Below, in pieces: positions 24,548 through 32,865 of a stretch of DNA of 64,000 nt (position 1 is the first letter of the stretch; every line of letters starts with the position of its first letter). The notes under the pieces were generated by a model. That model did not search any database. It was given only the letters and a program-made list of their open reading frames with translations, and was not told where the DNA came from. The position numbers were made by a program, and so were the translations under genes. This stretch comes from JBBEAM01 sp040882845 (lineage in GTDB: Bacteria > Pseudomonadota > Alphaproteobacteria > Kiloniellales > DSM-21159). The DNA is taken from NCBI GenBank assembly GCA_040882845.1, contig JBBEAM010000001.1:1-64000 (forward strand), in the 5' to 3' direction.

Positions 24548-25402
24548 ATGGGGTCACGCGCAGGTGTCTTGCCGCGGAGCCGCGCCGGGGGCATATCAGA
24601 AGGCGTGGAAAGCCTGCTCGAAACTGTTCTGGCCTGGAAGGCACTCGCCGTCGGAGCGTGGCTGGCCGGCTTTTTCCTGCTCGAACGCCTGGAGCCCGCG
24701 GCGCCGCCGCCGCAAACCGAGGACAGCGGCAGTCCCGGGCAGCGCCTGCTGCGCAACCTCGCCTTCTGGGCAGGCAACAGCGGGCTGTCGCTGCTGATCG
24801 TCATTCCGGTCTCGCTCTGGGCGGCGGAAAACGGGCTTGGCTGGCGCCCGGCCTGGTGGTCCGGCTGGACCGGCCTGGTGCTCGACCTGCTGCTGCTGGA
24901 TTTCCTGATCTACTGGTGGCACCGGGCCAATCATGTGGTGCCCTTCCTCTGGCGCTTCCACGAGGTGCATCACCTCGACCGCACCCTCGACACCACCACT
25001 GCGGTGCGTTTTCACTTCGGCGAGGTGCTGCTGTCGGCCGGCGCGCGGGCGGCGGTAATCCTGATTTTCGCGATTCCGATCGCCTCGGTCCTGGTGTTCG
25101 AGGCCCTGGTTCTGATGGCTGCGATCTTCCATCATTCCAACCTGCGCCTGCCGGCGCGCCTGGAGCGGGCGCTGTCGCGGGTGGTGATCACGCCGGGCAT
25201 TCACTGGGTGCATCACCATAAGCTGCGCCGCGACACCGATTCCAACTACGGCACGATTCTCTCGCTCTGGGACCCGCTGTTCGGCTCGCGCAGCCCGACC
25301 TCCCGCCGTCTCGACATGCCGATCGGAGTCGAGGGACGGCGCGAGCAGGGCCTCTGGGCGCTGCTGCTGCGGCCCTTTTCCGGGCCGCGCCAAGCGCCTT
25401 AG
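24548..25402 (+). CDS. Sterol desaturase / fatty-acid hydroxylase family membrane protein
   Basis: 284 residues from ATG 24548; a GTG at 24605 is an alternative start. This is a di-iron membrane oxygenase with the three His clusters in order: HRANH (H125, H129), HEVHH (H138, H141, H142) and HWVHHH near the C-terminus, between about four transmembrane helices. It hydroxylates or desaturates a lipid chain at the inner membrane; candidates include ornithine lipids, hopanoids or carotenoids, none indicated by neighbours. A palindrome CTTGCGCGGCGCGCAAG immediately precedes and overlaps the start region and may be regulatory. Confidence 0.88.
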   Translation: MGSRAGVLPRSRAGGISEGVESLLETVLAWKALAVGAWLAGFFLLERLEPAAPPPQTEDSGSPGQRLLRNLAFWAGNSGLSLLIVIPVSLWAAENGLGWRPAWWSGWTGLVLDLLLLDFLIYWWHRANHVVPFLWRFHEVHHLDRTLDTTTAVRFHFGEVLLSAGARAAVILIFAIPIASVLVFEALVLMAAIFHHSNLRLPARLERALSRVVITPGIHWVHHHKLRRDTDSNYGTILSLWDPLFGSRSPTSRRLDMPIGVEGRREQGLWALLLRPFSGPRQAP

Positions 25403-25427
25403 GGCGATCGGGCTCTAGCGATCCGGC

Positions 25428-26135
25428 CTATTTCCCGGGGCCGCGCTCGAACCCGGTGCCCGGCAGGCCTTCGTGGGAAAACAGCCGGCCGGAAAGATCG
25501 ACGCCCTGTTCCATACCGACCAGGGTCACCTCGGTTTCGATGCCGCGGTCGTCGATGACCCGCCAGGATTTGAAGGCGTAGGGGTCCCGGCTGAAGATCA
25601 GCTCCAGCTTGCCCTGATACTCCTCGCTGGGGTCGACCAGGGTCAGGATCAGCAGATCCTCCGTGCGCTGGATATGGGTGATCTCGACCGGCGCGTCCGA
25701 GGAGGTGAAGTTGGTCTCCTCGTCGAGCAGGAACCACAGCGGCGTATCCCACAGCGGCACGAAGCTCGCCTGTTCCAGCTTCTTGTCGTAGTAGAGAAAG
25801 GTGCTTCCGTTGGCCAGCAACAGCACCGGGATCGGCGGGTCGTACTCGAATCGCATGTTGCCGGGGCGGTCGAGATAGACGTCGCCCTCGCCGTAGGTGC
25901 CATCGCTGGAGACCTGCACGAAGCGGGCCTGCATGGTCTCGATATCGTTGAAGTAGTCCTCGGCGCGTTGGATTTCCCGGCCGATCTCCTCCTGGGTCAT
26001 GGCGCGCTCCGCCGCCAGGGCGGGCACCGCCGAGGCCAGGAGAATCGCGGCGCAGGCCGCCAGGACGGTCAGCGGGCGGCGGCTAGTCCGAGCCGCCGAT
26101 GAGGACTTCGCGTTTGCCGACATGGTTCGCTTCAC
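25428..26135 (-). CDS. lolA: Outer-membrane lipoprotein carrier protein LolA
   Basis: 235 residues including a signal peptide (RRPLTVLAACAAILLASAVPALA, cleavage about residue 41). The mature part is a LolA-type open beta-barrel: the MQARFVQVSSDGTYGEGDVYLDRPGNMRFEYDPP block is the family core, followed by LLLANGSTFLYYDKKLEQ. It shuttles lipoproteins across the periplasm from LolCDE. The GTG at 26135 has AAAGGA about 6 nt upstream, and ATG 26123 is an alternative. Either start lies inside the 3' end of ftsK, an overlap of 41-53 bp, consistent with the conserved ftsK-lolA order. Confidence 0.93.
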   Translation of the reverse strand: MKRTMSANAKSSSAARTSRRPLTVLAACAAILLASAVPALAAERAMTQEEIGREIQRAEDYFNDIETMQARFVQVSSDGTYGEGDVYLDRPGNMRFEYDPPIPVLLLANGSTFLYYDKKLEQASFVPLWDTPLWFLLDEETNFTSSDAPVEITHIQRTEDLLILTLVDPSEEYQGKLELIFSRDPYAFKSWRVIDDRGIETEVTLVGMEQGVDLSGRLFSHEGLPGTGFERGPGK

Positions 26136-28551
26136 TCACGATTCCTTTCGCTTCCATCTGCTCCACGATGCGGGCTGCGCGGTTGTAGCCGATCTGCAGC
26201 TGCCTCTGGATGAAGGACGTTGAAGCTTTCTTGTGCTGGCAAACTATGGCGACAGCTTGTTCGAATAATTCATCTCCGCCACTTTCTCCCCCCGTCATGT
26301 CGAAAGCGGCGTCTTCCTCGTCCTTCGTCACCTCCTCCAGATAGGCGGGCTCGCCTTGGGCTTTCAAGAAGGCGACGACGCTCTCCACCTCCTGATCGGT
26401 AACGAGCGGGCCGTGGACGCGGGTGATCCGCCCGCCGTGGGCCATGTGCAGCATGTCGCCCTGACCCAGCAGCTGCTCCGCCCCGGCCTCGCCCAGGATG
26501 GTGCGGCTGTCGATCTTCGAGGTGACGTGGAAGGAGATGCGGGTCGGGAAGTTGGCCTTGATGGTGCCGGTGATGACGTCGACCGAGGGGCGCTGGGTGG
26601 CCATGATGATGTGAATGCCGGCGGCGCGCGCCATCTGCGCCAGGCGCTGGATCGCCGCCTCGACGTCCTTGCCGGCGACCAGCATCAGGTCGGCCATCTC
26701 GTCGACCACCACGACGATGTAGGGCAGCGGCTCGAGATCGAACGGCTGCTCTTCGGTGACCGGCTGACCGGTGTCGGGGTCGAAGCCGGTCTGCACCTTG
26801 CGGGTCAGCACCTCGCCCTTCTTGCGCGCCTCCTCGACCCTGGCGTTGTAGCCGTCGATGTTACGCACGCCGAGCTGGCTCATGGAACGGTAGCGTTGCT
26901 CCATCTCGCGCACTGTCCACTTCAGGGCGACCACCGCCTTCTTCGGTTCGGTCACCACCGGGGAAAGCAGGTGCGGAATGCCGTCGTAGATCGACAGCTC
27001 CAGCATCTTCGGGTCGACCATGATGAACTTGCACTCGTCGGGGCTCAGCCGGTAGAGCAGCGAGAGAATCATGGCGTTGACCGCGACCGACTTGCCGGAG
27101 CCGGTGGTGCCGGCGATCAGCAGATGCGGCATCTTGGCGAGGTTGACGATCTGCGGGTGGCCGCCGATGTCCTTGCCCAGACTGAGCGGCAGGCCGCCGC
27201 CCTTGTCGAACTCCTCGCCGGACAGCAGCTCGCGCAGATACACGGTCTCGCGTCCGGCGTTGGGCAGCTCGATGCCGATCACGGTGGAGCCGGGAACCAC
27301 GGCGACGCGCACCGACAGCGCCGACATCGAGCGGGCGATGTCGTCGGCCAGATTGACCACGCGGCTGGTCTTGGTGCCTGGCGCGGGCTCGAGTTCGTAG
27401 CGGGTCACCACCGGGCCGGGGCGGACCCGCACGATCTCGCCCTTGACGCCGAAGTCGGAGAGCACGCCCTCGAGCAGGCGGGCGTTCTTCTCCAGGGCAT
27501 CCTTGCTGAGGCTGGAATCCCTGGCCGAGACCTTGCCCTGATGCAGCAGCGACAGCGGCGGCAGCTCATAGGCGCCGCTGCGGCTGCGCAGGTCGAGGCG
27601 CCCCTGGCTGCTGTCGCGGCGCGGCGCCGGTTTGCGCGGCGCGGGCTTGCGCGCCGGCGCGGCGGTAAGAGTCTCAGCCGCCGCCAGGTGCTGGGTGCCG
27701 AGATCGAGCACCTCTCCCTGGCGCAGCATGGCTTCCTGCGCGCCGCCGCGCGGCTGCGGGGCGAGCATCGGCTCGCGCCGCTCTGCCCGGCGCATCGCGG
27801 AGCGCAGAGGATCCTCTTCCTCCTCCTGCTTGCCGCGGCCGAAGAGTCTGGCGAGCAGCTGCCAGCCCTGCCCGGCGCCGCTGGCGCTGTGCCGCGCGCC
27901 GCCCTCGACGCCGCGGCGCGCGCCGCCGATCAGCCGGGCGCCGCCGCGGCCTGCCGCGCGCCATTCGCCGCCGGTCAGCCCGGGCAGCCAGAACAACAGC
28001 AGCAGCGCCAGGGGGGCTGCCGCCAGGGCGATCGGACCCGCGGGCAGCGCCGCAAGCAAGGCGAGCCTGCCCAGCAGCAGGTCGCCGGCGAAGCCGCCGA
28101 GCCCGCTGGTCAAGGGCCAGGCCTGGGGGTCGGGCAGCGCGGCCAGGGCTGCCGCGGCCAGCAGCAGGGCGATCGGCAGCACCGCCAGGCGCAGGCCGGC
28201 GCGGCGCAGAGCGCCGTCGCGCAACAGCCGCCAGCCCCAGAACAGCAGCACCAGAACCAGCGGGAAGACCGCGAAACCCAGGCTCTGCAGGGCGATGTCG
28301 GCGGCGCTCGCCCCGGCCAGCCCGAGCAGATTCTGCGCCGTGCCCGGCGCCGCGTTGTTGAGCGAGGGATCGCCGGCGGTGTAGCTGAGGCAAGCGGCGG
28401 CGAGCAGCAGCGCGGCGCAGATCAGCAGGAGGCCGAGCAGCTCCAGGGCGCGGCGGCGCAGAAAGGCGCCGGCGCCCGCCGGCAGCAGCCGCTGCCCGGA
28501 GTCCTTGCCGCCGCGGCTGCGCCCCGCGATCCCGCCGTCCTGTACCGCCAT
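26083..28551 (-). CDS. ftsK: DNA translocase FtsK
   Basis: 822 residues. The N-terminus has four transmembrane helices (about 35-200), then a short Pro/Arg/Ala-rich linker, then the RecA-like motor with Walker A GTTGSGKS (K487), Walker B-type IVVVVDEMADLM and the FtsK signature IATQRPSVDVITG. The C-terminal winged-helix gamma domain (about 757-822, ELFEQAVAIVCQHKKASTSFIQRQLQIGYNRA) recognises KOPS sequences. It pumps chromosome ends through the septum and activates XerCD at dif. Length is normal for alphaproteobacteria with short linkers. Confidence 0.97.
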   Translation of the reverse strand: MAVQDGGIAGRSRGGKDSGQRLLPAGAGAFLRRRALELLGLLLICAALLLAAACLSYTAGDPSLNNAAPGTAQNLLGLAGASAADIALQSLGFAVFPLVLVLLFWGWRLLRDGALRRAGLRLAVLPIALLLAAAALAALPDPQAWPLTSGLGGFAGDLLLGRLALLAALPAGPIALAAAPLALLLLFWLPGLTGGEWRAAGRGGARLIGGARRGVEGGARHSASGAGQGWQLLARLFGRGKQEEEEDPLRSAMRRAERREPMLAPQPRGGAQEAMLRQGEVLDLGTQHLAAAETLTAAPARKPAPRKPAPRRDSSQGRLDLRSRSGAYELPPLSLLHQGKVSARDSSLSKDALEKNARLLEGVLSDFGVKGEIVRVRPGPVVTRYELEPAPGTKTSRVVNLADDIARSMSALSVRVAVVPGSTVIGIELPNAGRETVYLRELLSGEEFDKGGGLPLSLGKDIGGHPQIVNLAKMPHLLIAGTTGSGKSVAVNAMILSLLYRLSPDECKFIMVDPKMLELSIYDGIPHLLSPVVTEPKKAVVALKWTVREMEQRYRSMSQLGVRNIDGYNARVEEARKKGEVLTRKVQTGFDPDTGQPVTEEQPFDLEPLPYIVVVVDEMADLMLVAGKDVEAAIQRLAQMARAAGIHIIMATQRPSVDVITGTIKANFPTRISFHVTSKIDSRTILGEAGAEQLLGQGDMLHMAHGGRITRVHGPLVTDQEVESVVAFLKAQGEPAYLEEVTKDEEDAAFDMTGGESGGDELFEQAVAIVCQHKKASTSFIQRQLQIGYNRAARIVEQMEAKGIVSEANHVGKREVLIGGSD

Positions 28552-28708
28552 GCCGCCAGGCCCTCTTTCCTGCGCTCTTCAGCCGGAGTCTGAAGAATCG
28601 GAGTCTAATGCCTTCTAGTCGCGTTGGGAATCCCTCCACGCGACTCCGGGACAAAAGGGAAACAAGTTTATCCGAGGCGGCGAGTCGCGGCAAGCGGCGG
28701 CTGGGAGA

Positions 28709-29062
28709 CTAGCTCTCCGACCAGACGGCCAGCTCGTAGCCGTCGGGGTCCTGGAAGTGGAAGCGGCGGCCGCCGGGGAACTCGAACAGCGGCTTGACGA
28801 TCCTGCCGCCGGCTGCCTCGACGCGTTTGCGGGTCGCCTCGAGATCCTCGGCATAGAGGATGACCAGCGGGCCGCCGGGCGCGACCTCCCCCAGGGTGGT
28901 GAGGCCGCCGGTCAGGCGCCCGTCGCTGAATTCGCAGTACTGCGGGCCGTAATCGGTGAAGCTCCAGCCGAAAGCCTGCTCGTAGAAGGCACGGGCGCGG
29001 GCGATGTCGCGCACGGCGAACTCGATGTTGTCGATTCGCCGATCCTGTCCCTTGCTGGCCAT
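28709..29062 (-). CDS. VOC family (glyoxalase/bleomycin-resistance fold) protein
   Basis: 117-residue single VOC domain. It has two beta-alpha-beta-beta-beta modules: DNIEFAVRDIARARAFYEQAFGW and LVILYAEDLEATRKRVEAAGG, ending FHFQDPDGYELAVWSE. The metal ligand pattern is partial (final Glu in YELAVW). This subgroup includes lyases, dioxygenases and binding proteins, so the reaction is not assigned. It lies downstream of amtB beyond a terminator, so it is probably its own unit. Confidence 0.85.
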   Translation of the reverse strand: MASKGQDRRIDNIEFAVRDIARARAFYEQAFGWSFTDYGPQYCEFSDGRLTGGLTTLGEVAPGGPLVILYAEDLEATRKRVEAAGGRIVKPLFEFPGGRRFHFQDPDGYELAVWSES

Positions 29063-29083
29063 GGCGTCTTCCTCCCGCGGCTG

Positions 29084-29116
29084 AAAAAAAGGCCCGGCAG
29101 GGAAACCCGCCGGGCC
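29084..29116 (-). terminator. Rho-independent terminator of glnK-amtB
   Basis: On the minus strand an 8-bp GC stem (29116-29109 with 29098-29091) with a 10-nt loop is followed by seven T (29090-29084). It lies 27 bp after the amtB stop codon. Confidence 0.9.
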
Positions 29117-29142
29117 AGTAGTCTAAGGAGTAACGCTTTGGG

Positions 29143-30510
29143 TTACGAGAGGGTCTGGGAGCCGTGCCCGAACTCCGGGTAGGCCTCCATGCCCAGTTCC
29201 ATCCGGTCGAGACCGAGTTCTTCCTCTTCCTCGCTGACCCGGATGCCGATGGTGAACTTCAGCACCAGCCAGACGATCGAGGAGGTGACGATGACGAAGG
29301 CGCCGATCGCAACGATGCCGACGATCTGCACCACCAGGTCGCCGCCACCGAAGATGCCGACCGCCAGGGTGCCCCAGATGCCGGCGACGAGATGGGCCGA
29401 GATGGCGCCGACCACGTCGTCGATCTTGATCTTGTCGAGCAGCGGCACGGCGATCACCACCAGAACGCCGCCGATGGCGCCGATGACGATCGACAGCAGG
29501 TGGTTGGTGAGGTCCGGTCCGGCGGTGATCGAGACCAGGCCGGCGATGGCGCCGTTGAGGGCCATGGTCAGGTCGATCTTCTTGAACATGATCTGGCTCA
29601 TCAGCATGGCCGCGATCACGCCGCCGCAGGCTGCCAGGTTGGTGTTGGTGAAGACCACCGCCATCCAGGCCGCGTCTGCGGCGCTGCCCAGCGCGAGCTG
29701 GGATCCGCCGTTGAAGCCGAACCAGCCGAGCCAGAGGATGAAGGTGCCCAGCGTGGCGAGCGGCAGGTTGGCGCCCGGCATGGGGTGCACCTTGCCGTCG
29801 GCGCCGTACTTGCCCTTGCGCGCGCCGAGGATGACGGCGCCGGTCAGGGCCGCCCAGCCGCCCACGGAGTGGACGATGGTCGAACCGGCGAAGTCGCTGA
29901 AGCCCATCTCGGCCAGCCAGCCGCCACCCCAGGTCCAGGAGCCCTGGATCGGGTAGATGATGGCGGTCAGCACGATGACGAAGATCAGGAAGGGCCAGAC
30001 CCTGATCCGCTCGGCGACGGTGCCCGAGACGATCGAAGCCGCGGTGGCGACGAAGACCATCTGGAAGAACCAGTCGGAGAGGATCGAGTAGCCGCTGTCG
30101 GCCACCTCGGCCAGCACCGCCGGATCCTCGCTGCCCTCGAGCAGGGCCAGTTCGGCGCCGCTGGAGTTGTAGAGCAGGCCGAAGGAACCGATGTAGCCGC
30201 TGACGTCGACGTACATCAGGTTGTAGCCGATCACGTAGTAGAGGATGCCCGCCAGCGAATAGAGAGCGATGTTCTTGAGGCAGATCGAGGCGGTATTCTT
30301 GCTGCGCACCAGCCCGGATTCGAGCATGGCGAAACCGGCCGCCATCCACATCACCAGGGCGCCGCACATCAGGAAGGAAAAGGTGTTGAAGACGAAAGCG
30401 GTCTCGGTGGTGACGCCGGTCGCCGCCTCCTGCGCCGCCACGACGCCGGTGGTGGCGGCAAGGCCGCCGCCGGCAAGGGCCGCGATGAGCGAAAGTTTCT
30501 TGAGATTCAT
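29143..30510 (-). CDS. amtB: Ammonium transporter AmtB
   Basis: 455 residues with a cleavable signal peptide (MNLKKLSLIAALAGGGLAAT...VVAAQ) and 11 predicted transmembrane helices. The pore twin histidines are in FAGSTIVHSVGG and ISAHLVAGIWGTL, and the periplasmic gate region FNTFSFLMCGALVMWMAAGFAMLESG is intact. It conducts NH4+/NH3 inward and is blocked by unmodified GlnK. The start is ATG 30510; upstream codons overlap glnK in another frame. The 13-bp gap to glnK makes a glnK-amtB operon under the sigma-54 promoter at 30931-30946. Confidence 0.97.
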   Translation of the reverse strand: MNLKKLSLIAALAGGGLAATTGVVAAQEAATGVTTETAFVFNTFSFLMCGALVMWMAAGFAMLESGLVRSKNTASICLKNIALYSLAGILYYVIGYNLMYVDVSGYIGSFGLLYNSSGAELALLEGSEDPAVLAEVADSGYSILSDWFFQMVFVATAASIVSGTVAERIRVWPFLIFVIVLTAIIYPIQGSWTWGGGWLAEMGFSDFAGSTIVHSVGGWAALTGAVILGARKGKYGADGKVHPMPGANLPLATLGTFILWLGWFGFNGGSQLALGSAADAAWMAVVFTNTNLAACGGVIAAMLMSQIMFKKIDLTMALNGAIAGLVSITAGPDLTNHLLSIVIGAIGGVLVVIAVPLLDKIKIDDVVGAISAHLVAGIWGTLAVGIFGGGDLVVQIVGIVAIGAFVIVTSSIVWLVLKFTIGIRVSEEEEELGLDRMELGMEAYPEFGHGSQTLS

Positions 30511-30523
30511 GTGCTGGCCCTCC

Positions 30524-30862
30524 TTACAGAGCTTCCGCGTCGCGCTCGCCGGTGCGAATGCGCACCGCCGAGGCGAGGTCGAGGACGAAGATCTTTCCGT
30601 CCCCGATGCGTCCGGTGTTGGCTGATTGCTGAATGGCTTCGATGACCTGGTCGAGCAGATCGTCTGCAACTGCGACCTCGATCTTGGCCTTGGGCAGAAA
30701 ATTCACGGAGTACTCGGCCCCGCGATAGATCTCGGTCTGGCCTTTCTGCCGGCCGTAGCCCTTCACCTCGGTGACCGTAAGGCCTTCGATGCCGAGACCC
30801 GTAAGGGCCTCGCGCACGTCGTCGAGTTTGAAAGGCTTGATGATGGCGATGACGAATTTCAT
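30524..30862 (-). CDS. glnK: Nitrogen regulatory protein P-II (GlnK)
   Basis: 112 residues, exactly the P-II length. The uridylylation site Y51 lies in the T-loop GQTEIYRGAEYSVNF. The B-loop is TGRIGDGKIFVLDL and the C-terminus IRTGERDAEAL. It senses ATP/ADP and 2-oxoglutarate and docks on AmtB. Its position directly before amtB identifies it as GlnK rather than GlnB. Confidence 0.96.
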   Translation of the reverse strand: MKFVIAIIKPFKLDDVREALTGLGIEGLTVTEVKGYGRQKGQTEIYRGAEYSVNFLPKAKIEVAVADDLLDQVIEAIQQSANTGRIGDGKIFVLDLASAVRIRTGERDAEAL

Positions 30863-30930
30863 CCCGTCCTTCCCCCTGGTTTATGGGTTGCGGTTCCGGC
30901 GGCGCCGGCCCCGCGAGTCGGGAGTGAACA

Positions 30931-30946
30931 AGCAAGAAACGTGCCA
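30931..30946 (-). promoter_or_regulatory. Sigma-54 promoter of glnK-amtB
   Basis: Read on the minus strand, 30946-30931 is TGGCACGTTTCTTGCT, a full match to the RpoN -24/-12 consensus TGGCAC-N5-TTGCW. The transcription start would be near 30920, about 58 nt before the glnK ATG. NtrC-dependent induction under nitrogen limitation is expected for this operon; I did not find a clear NtrC dyad upstream. Confidence 0.9.
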
Positions 30947-31154
30947 GAGCAGAGGAAAGCGCGGGATTTGGCCCTTTACGATCACGGCGGCCTCTCCCCC
31001 AAAGGGAGGAGTCTTCGCAGGTGCAGCAAAATCTGCTTAATTAATCGCCAGCAGCGCCGAGCTGCCTAATTTTTGAGCAAACACACGCGCCGCGCCGCCC
31101 AGGCCCGCGCCGAAAGCGCTGGACAGAGCGGGACGCAGACCCAAGTCTAGCGCC

Positions 31155-32423
31155 ATGGCGGGCGGCACAACCATGAACGCCGAGGTTCTCGTAGTCGGCG
31201 GCGGGATGATCGGCATGACCCTGGCGGCGGCGCTGGCGCGCGGCGGCCTGGAAACCCTGGCGATCGACCGCCAGCCGCCGGCCAGCGTGACCGGCGCAGC
31301 CTTCGACGGGCGCTCATCGGCGATCGCGCGCGGCTCGCAGCGGGTTTTCGAGGCACTGGGGTTGTGGGATTCCTTTGCCGCTGCGGCCCAGCCGATCCTC
31401 GATATCCGGGTCTCCGACGGCAAGCTCGGCGGCGGGGTCTCCGGGCTGTTCCTGCACTACGATTACCGGGAGGGGGCGGCGGAAGACGATGCCGCGCCGC
31501 CGATGGGCCACATCGTCGAGAATCGGGCCCTGCGCCAGGGCCTCGCCCAGGCGGTGCCAAGGGACGGCCTGACCGTCCTGGCGCCGGCCGAACTGACGGC
31601 TCTGGAACGCGGCCCGCGCGGCGTCGCGGCGGAGCTGGCCGATGGCCGCAGGATCTCCGCCCGCCTCGCGATCTCCGCCGAGGGCCGCGGCGCGCGGCTG
31701 CGCCAGGAAGCGGGAATCAAGACCTTCGGCTGGAGCTATCCCCAGGTCGGCATCGTCGGCACGATTTCCCACGAGGCGCCGCATCACGGCCTGGCGCACG
31801 AGCACTTCCTGCCGGCCGGGCCCTTTGCGGTGCTGCCGATGGTCGACGACGCCGAGGGGGTCCATCGCTCCTCCATCGTCTGGACCGAACGCGCCGACAT
31901 TGCCCCGGCGATGATGGCGCTCGACGAGGAGAACTTTAACGCCGAGATGCAGCGCCGCTTCGGCGGCAGTCTGGGCAAGCTCGCGCTCTATGGCGGGCGG
32001 CGCTGGGCCTATCCGCTGTCGATGCAGCAGGCGGAGCGCTATATCGACGAGCGCCTGGCGCTGATCGGCGACGCGGCGCATGTGATCCATCCGATCGCCG
32101 GGCAGGGGCTCAACCTCGGCCTGCGCGACGTCGCGGCGCTGGCCGAGTGCCTGGTCGACGCCCACCGCCTCGGGCTCGATCCCGGCGACGCCCTGGCGCT
32201 GGAGCGCTACCAGCGCTGGCGCCGCTTCGACAACTTCAGCCTGATGGCGGTGACCGACGGGCTCAACCGGCTCTATTCCAACGATCTGCCGCCGGTCCGG
32301 CTCGCCCGCGACCTCGGCATGGCGGCGGTCGACCGTCTGCCCGGGCTGAAGCGTTTCTTCATGGGCCACGCCATGGGCCTGGCCGGCGACCTGCCCCGGC
32401 TGATCCGCGGCGAGGCGCTATAG
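31155..32423 (+). CDS. FAD-dependent ubiquinone-biosynthesis hydroxylase (UbiH/UbiF/UbiL type)
   Basis: 422-residue flavin monooxygenase. The dinucleotide motif is VLVVGGGMIGMTLAAALA, the 'DG' region reads FDGRSSAIARGSQRVFEALGLW as in UbiH/UbiF, and the FAD-ribose motif is ALIGDAAHVIHPIAGQGLNLGLRDVAAL. Alphaproteobacteria often use one UbiL-type enzyme for more than one ring hydroxylation, so the exact position (C1, C5 or C6) is not assigned. ATG 31155 is used; ATG 31173 is also possible. It converges on the peptidase remnant with only 4 bp between. Confidence 0.9.
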   Translation: MAGGTTMNAEVLVVGGGMIGMTLAAALARGGLETLAIDRQPPASVTGAAFDGRSSAIARGSQRVFEALGLWDSFAAAAQPILDIRVSDGKLGGGVSGLFLHYDYREGAAEDDAAPPMGHIVENRALRQGLAQAVPRDGLTVLAPAELTALERGPRGVAAELADGRRISARLAISAEGRGARLRQEAGIKTFGWSYPQVGIVGTISHEAPHHGLAHEHFLPAGPFAVLPMVDDAEGVHRSSIVWTERADIAPAMMALDEENFNAEMQRRFGGSLGKLALYGGRRWAYPLSMQQAERYIDERLALIGDAAHVIHPIAGQGLNLGLRDVAALAECLVDAHRLGLDPGDALALERYQRWRRFDNFSLMAVTDGLNRLYSNDLPPVRLARDLGMAAVDRLPGLKRFFMGHAMGLAGDLPRLIRGEAL

Positions 32424-32427
32424 GACG

Positions 32428-32775
32428 CTAGATCCAGCGCTCGGGGCCCCTGTCGCCGGCGGCGAAGTAGTACCAGGAGGTCGCCGGGCGCACCTCGTCG
32501 ACGGTCTCCAGAGCCTCGCCCAGGTGACCGCAGCCATGGAAATCGAACACCACCGCAGGGCCTTCGGCGGCGATCCAGGCGTAGCGGGCGGCGTTGTGCA
32601 GGGTCCAGACCGCCATGTTGCGGCAATCGGTGGCGTAGCGGATGTTGATCGGGTCGTAGAGCAGAATGCCTGCGAGATCGCGCGCCTTCAGCGCCGCGCG
32701 CAGCTTGACGAGACGTTCCAGGCGCAGCCGCGCCAGGTCGGGCTGTTCCAGCAGCAGCGGGGCGGCGTCCGGCAT
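32428..32775 (-). pseudogene. Truncated M24-type peptidase: creatinase N-terminal domain only
   Basis: 115 residues from ATG 32775, which has GGAGAG 6 nt upstream. The sequence ILLYDPINIRYATDCRNMAVWTLHN and VVFDFHGCGHLGEALETVDEVRPATSWYYF is the N-terminal, non-catalytic domain of Xaa-Pro-peptidase/DddP-like M24 proteins, normally about 400 residues long. The frame stops at PERWI, and no peptidase catalytic domain follows in any minus-strand frame, because the ubiquinone hydroxylase gene occupies the DNA beyond. This looks like a remnant left by a deletion or rearrangement. An unusual stand-alone domain is the alternative. Confidence 0.65.
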
Positions 32776-32865
32776 CGCAGCTCTCCAGGGCCTGGGCGAG
32801 TCCCTGGATTGAAGGCTGAAATCCGCCACCTGTCTTGCGCAGGTGCGACCGACCGCGCGCCGCTT

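Noticed and set aside
24532..24548. CTTGCGCGGCGCGCAAG palindrome considered as a definite operator of the sterol-desaturase-family gene.
   Set aside because: GC-rich palindromes are frequent here, and no regulator gene or repeated copy supports it; mentioned only in the gene entry.
26356..28593. A 745-codon plus-strand frame opposite ftsK.
   Set aside because: FtsK is complete on the minus strand; the opposing frame has no domain features.
29164..30645. A 493-codon plus-strand frame opposite amtB.
   Set aside because: Rich in Asp, His and Gly with no motifs; mirrors the codon bias of amtB.
30950..31060. A possible NtrC enhancer upstream of glnK (GCAG-N6-CTGC near 31023-31036).
   Set aside because: It lacks the GCAC/GTGC half-sites expected for NtrC; too weak to list as a feature.
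32428..32775. Naming the truncated gene as the DMSP lyase DddP.
   Set aside because: Only the N-terminal domain remains; DddP and ordinary Xaa-Pro peptidases share this region and the catalytic residues that separate them are missing.
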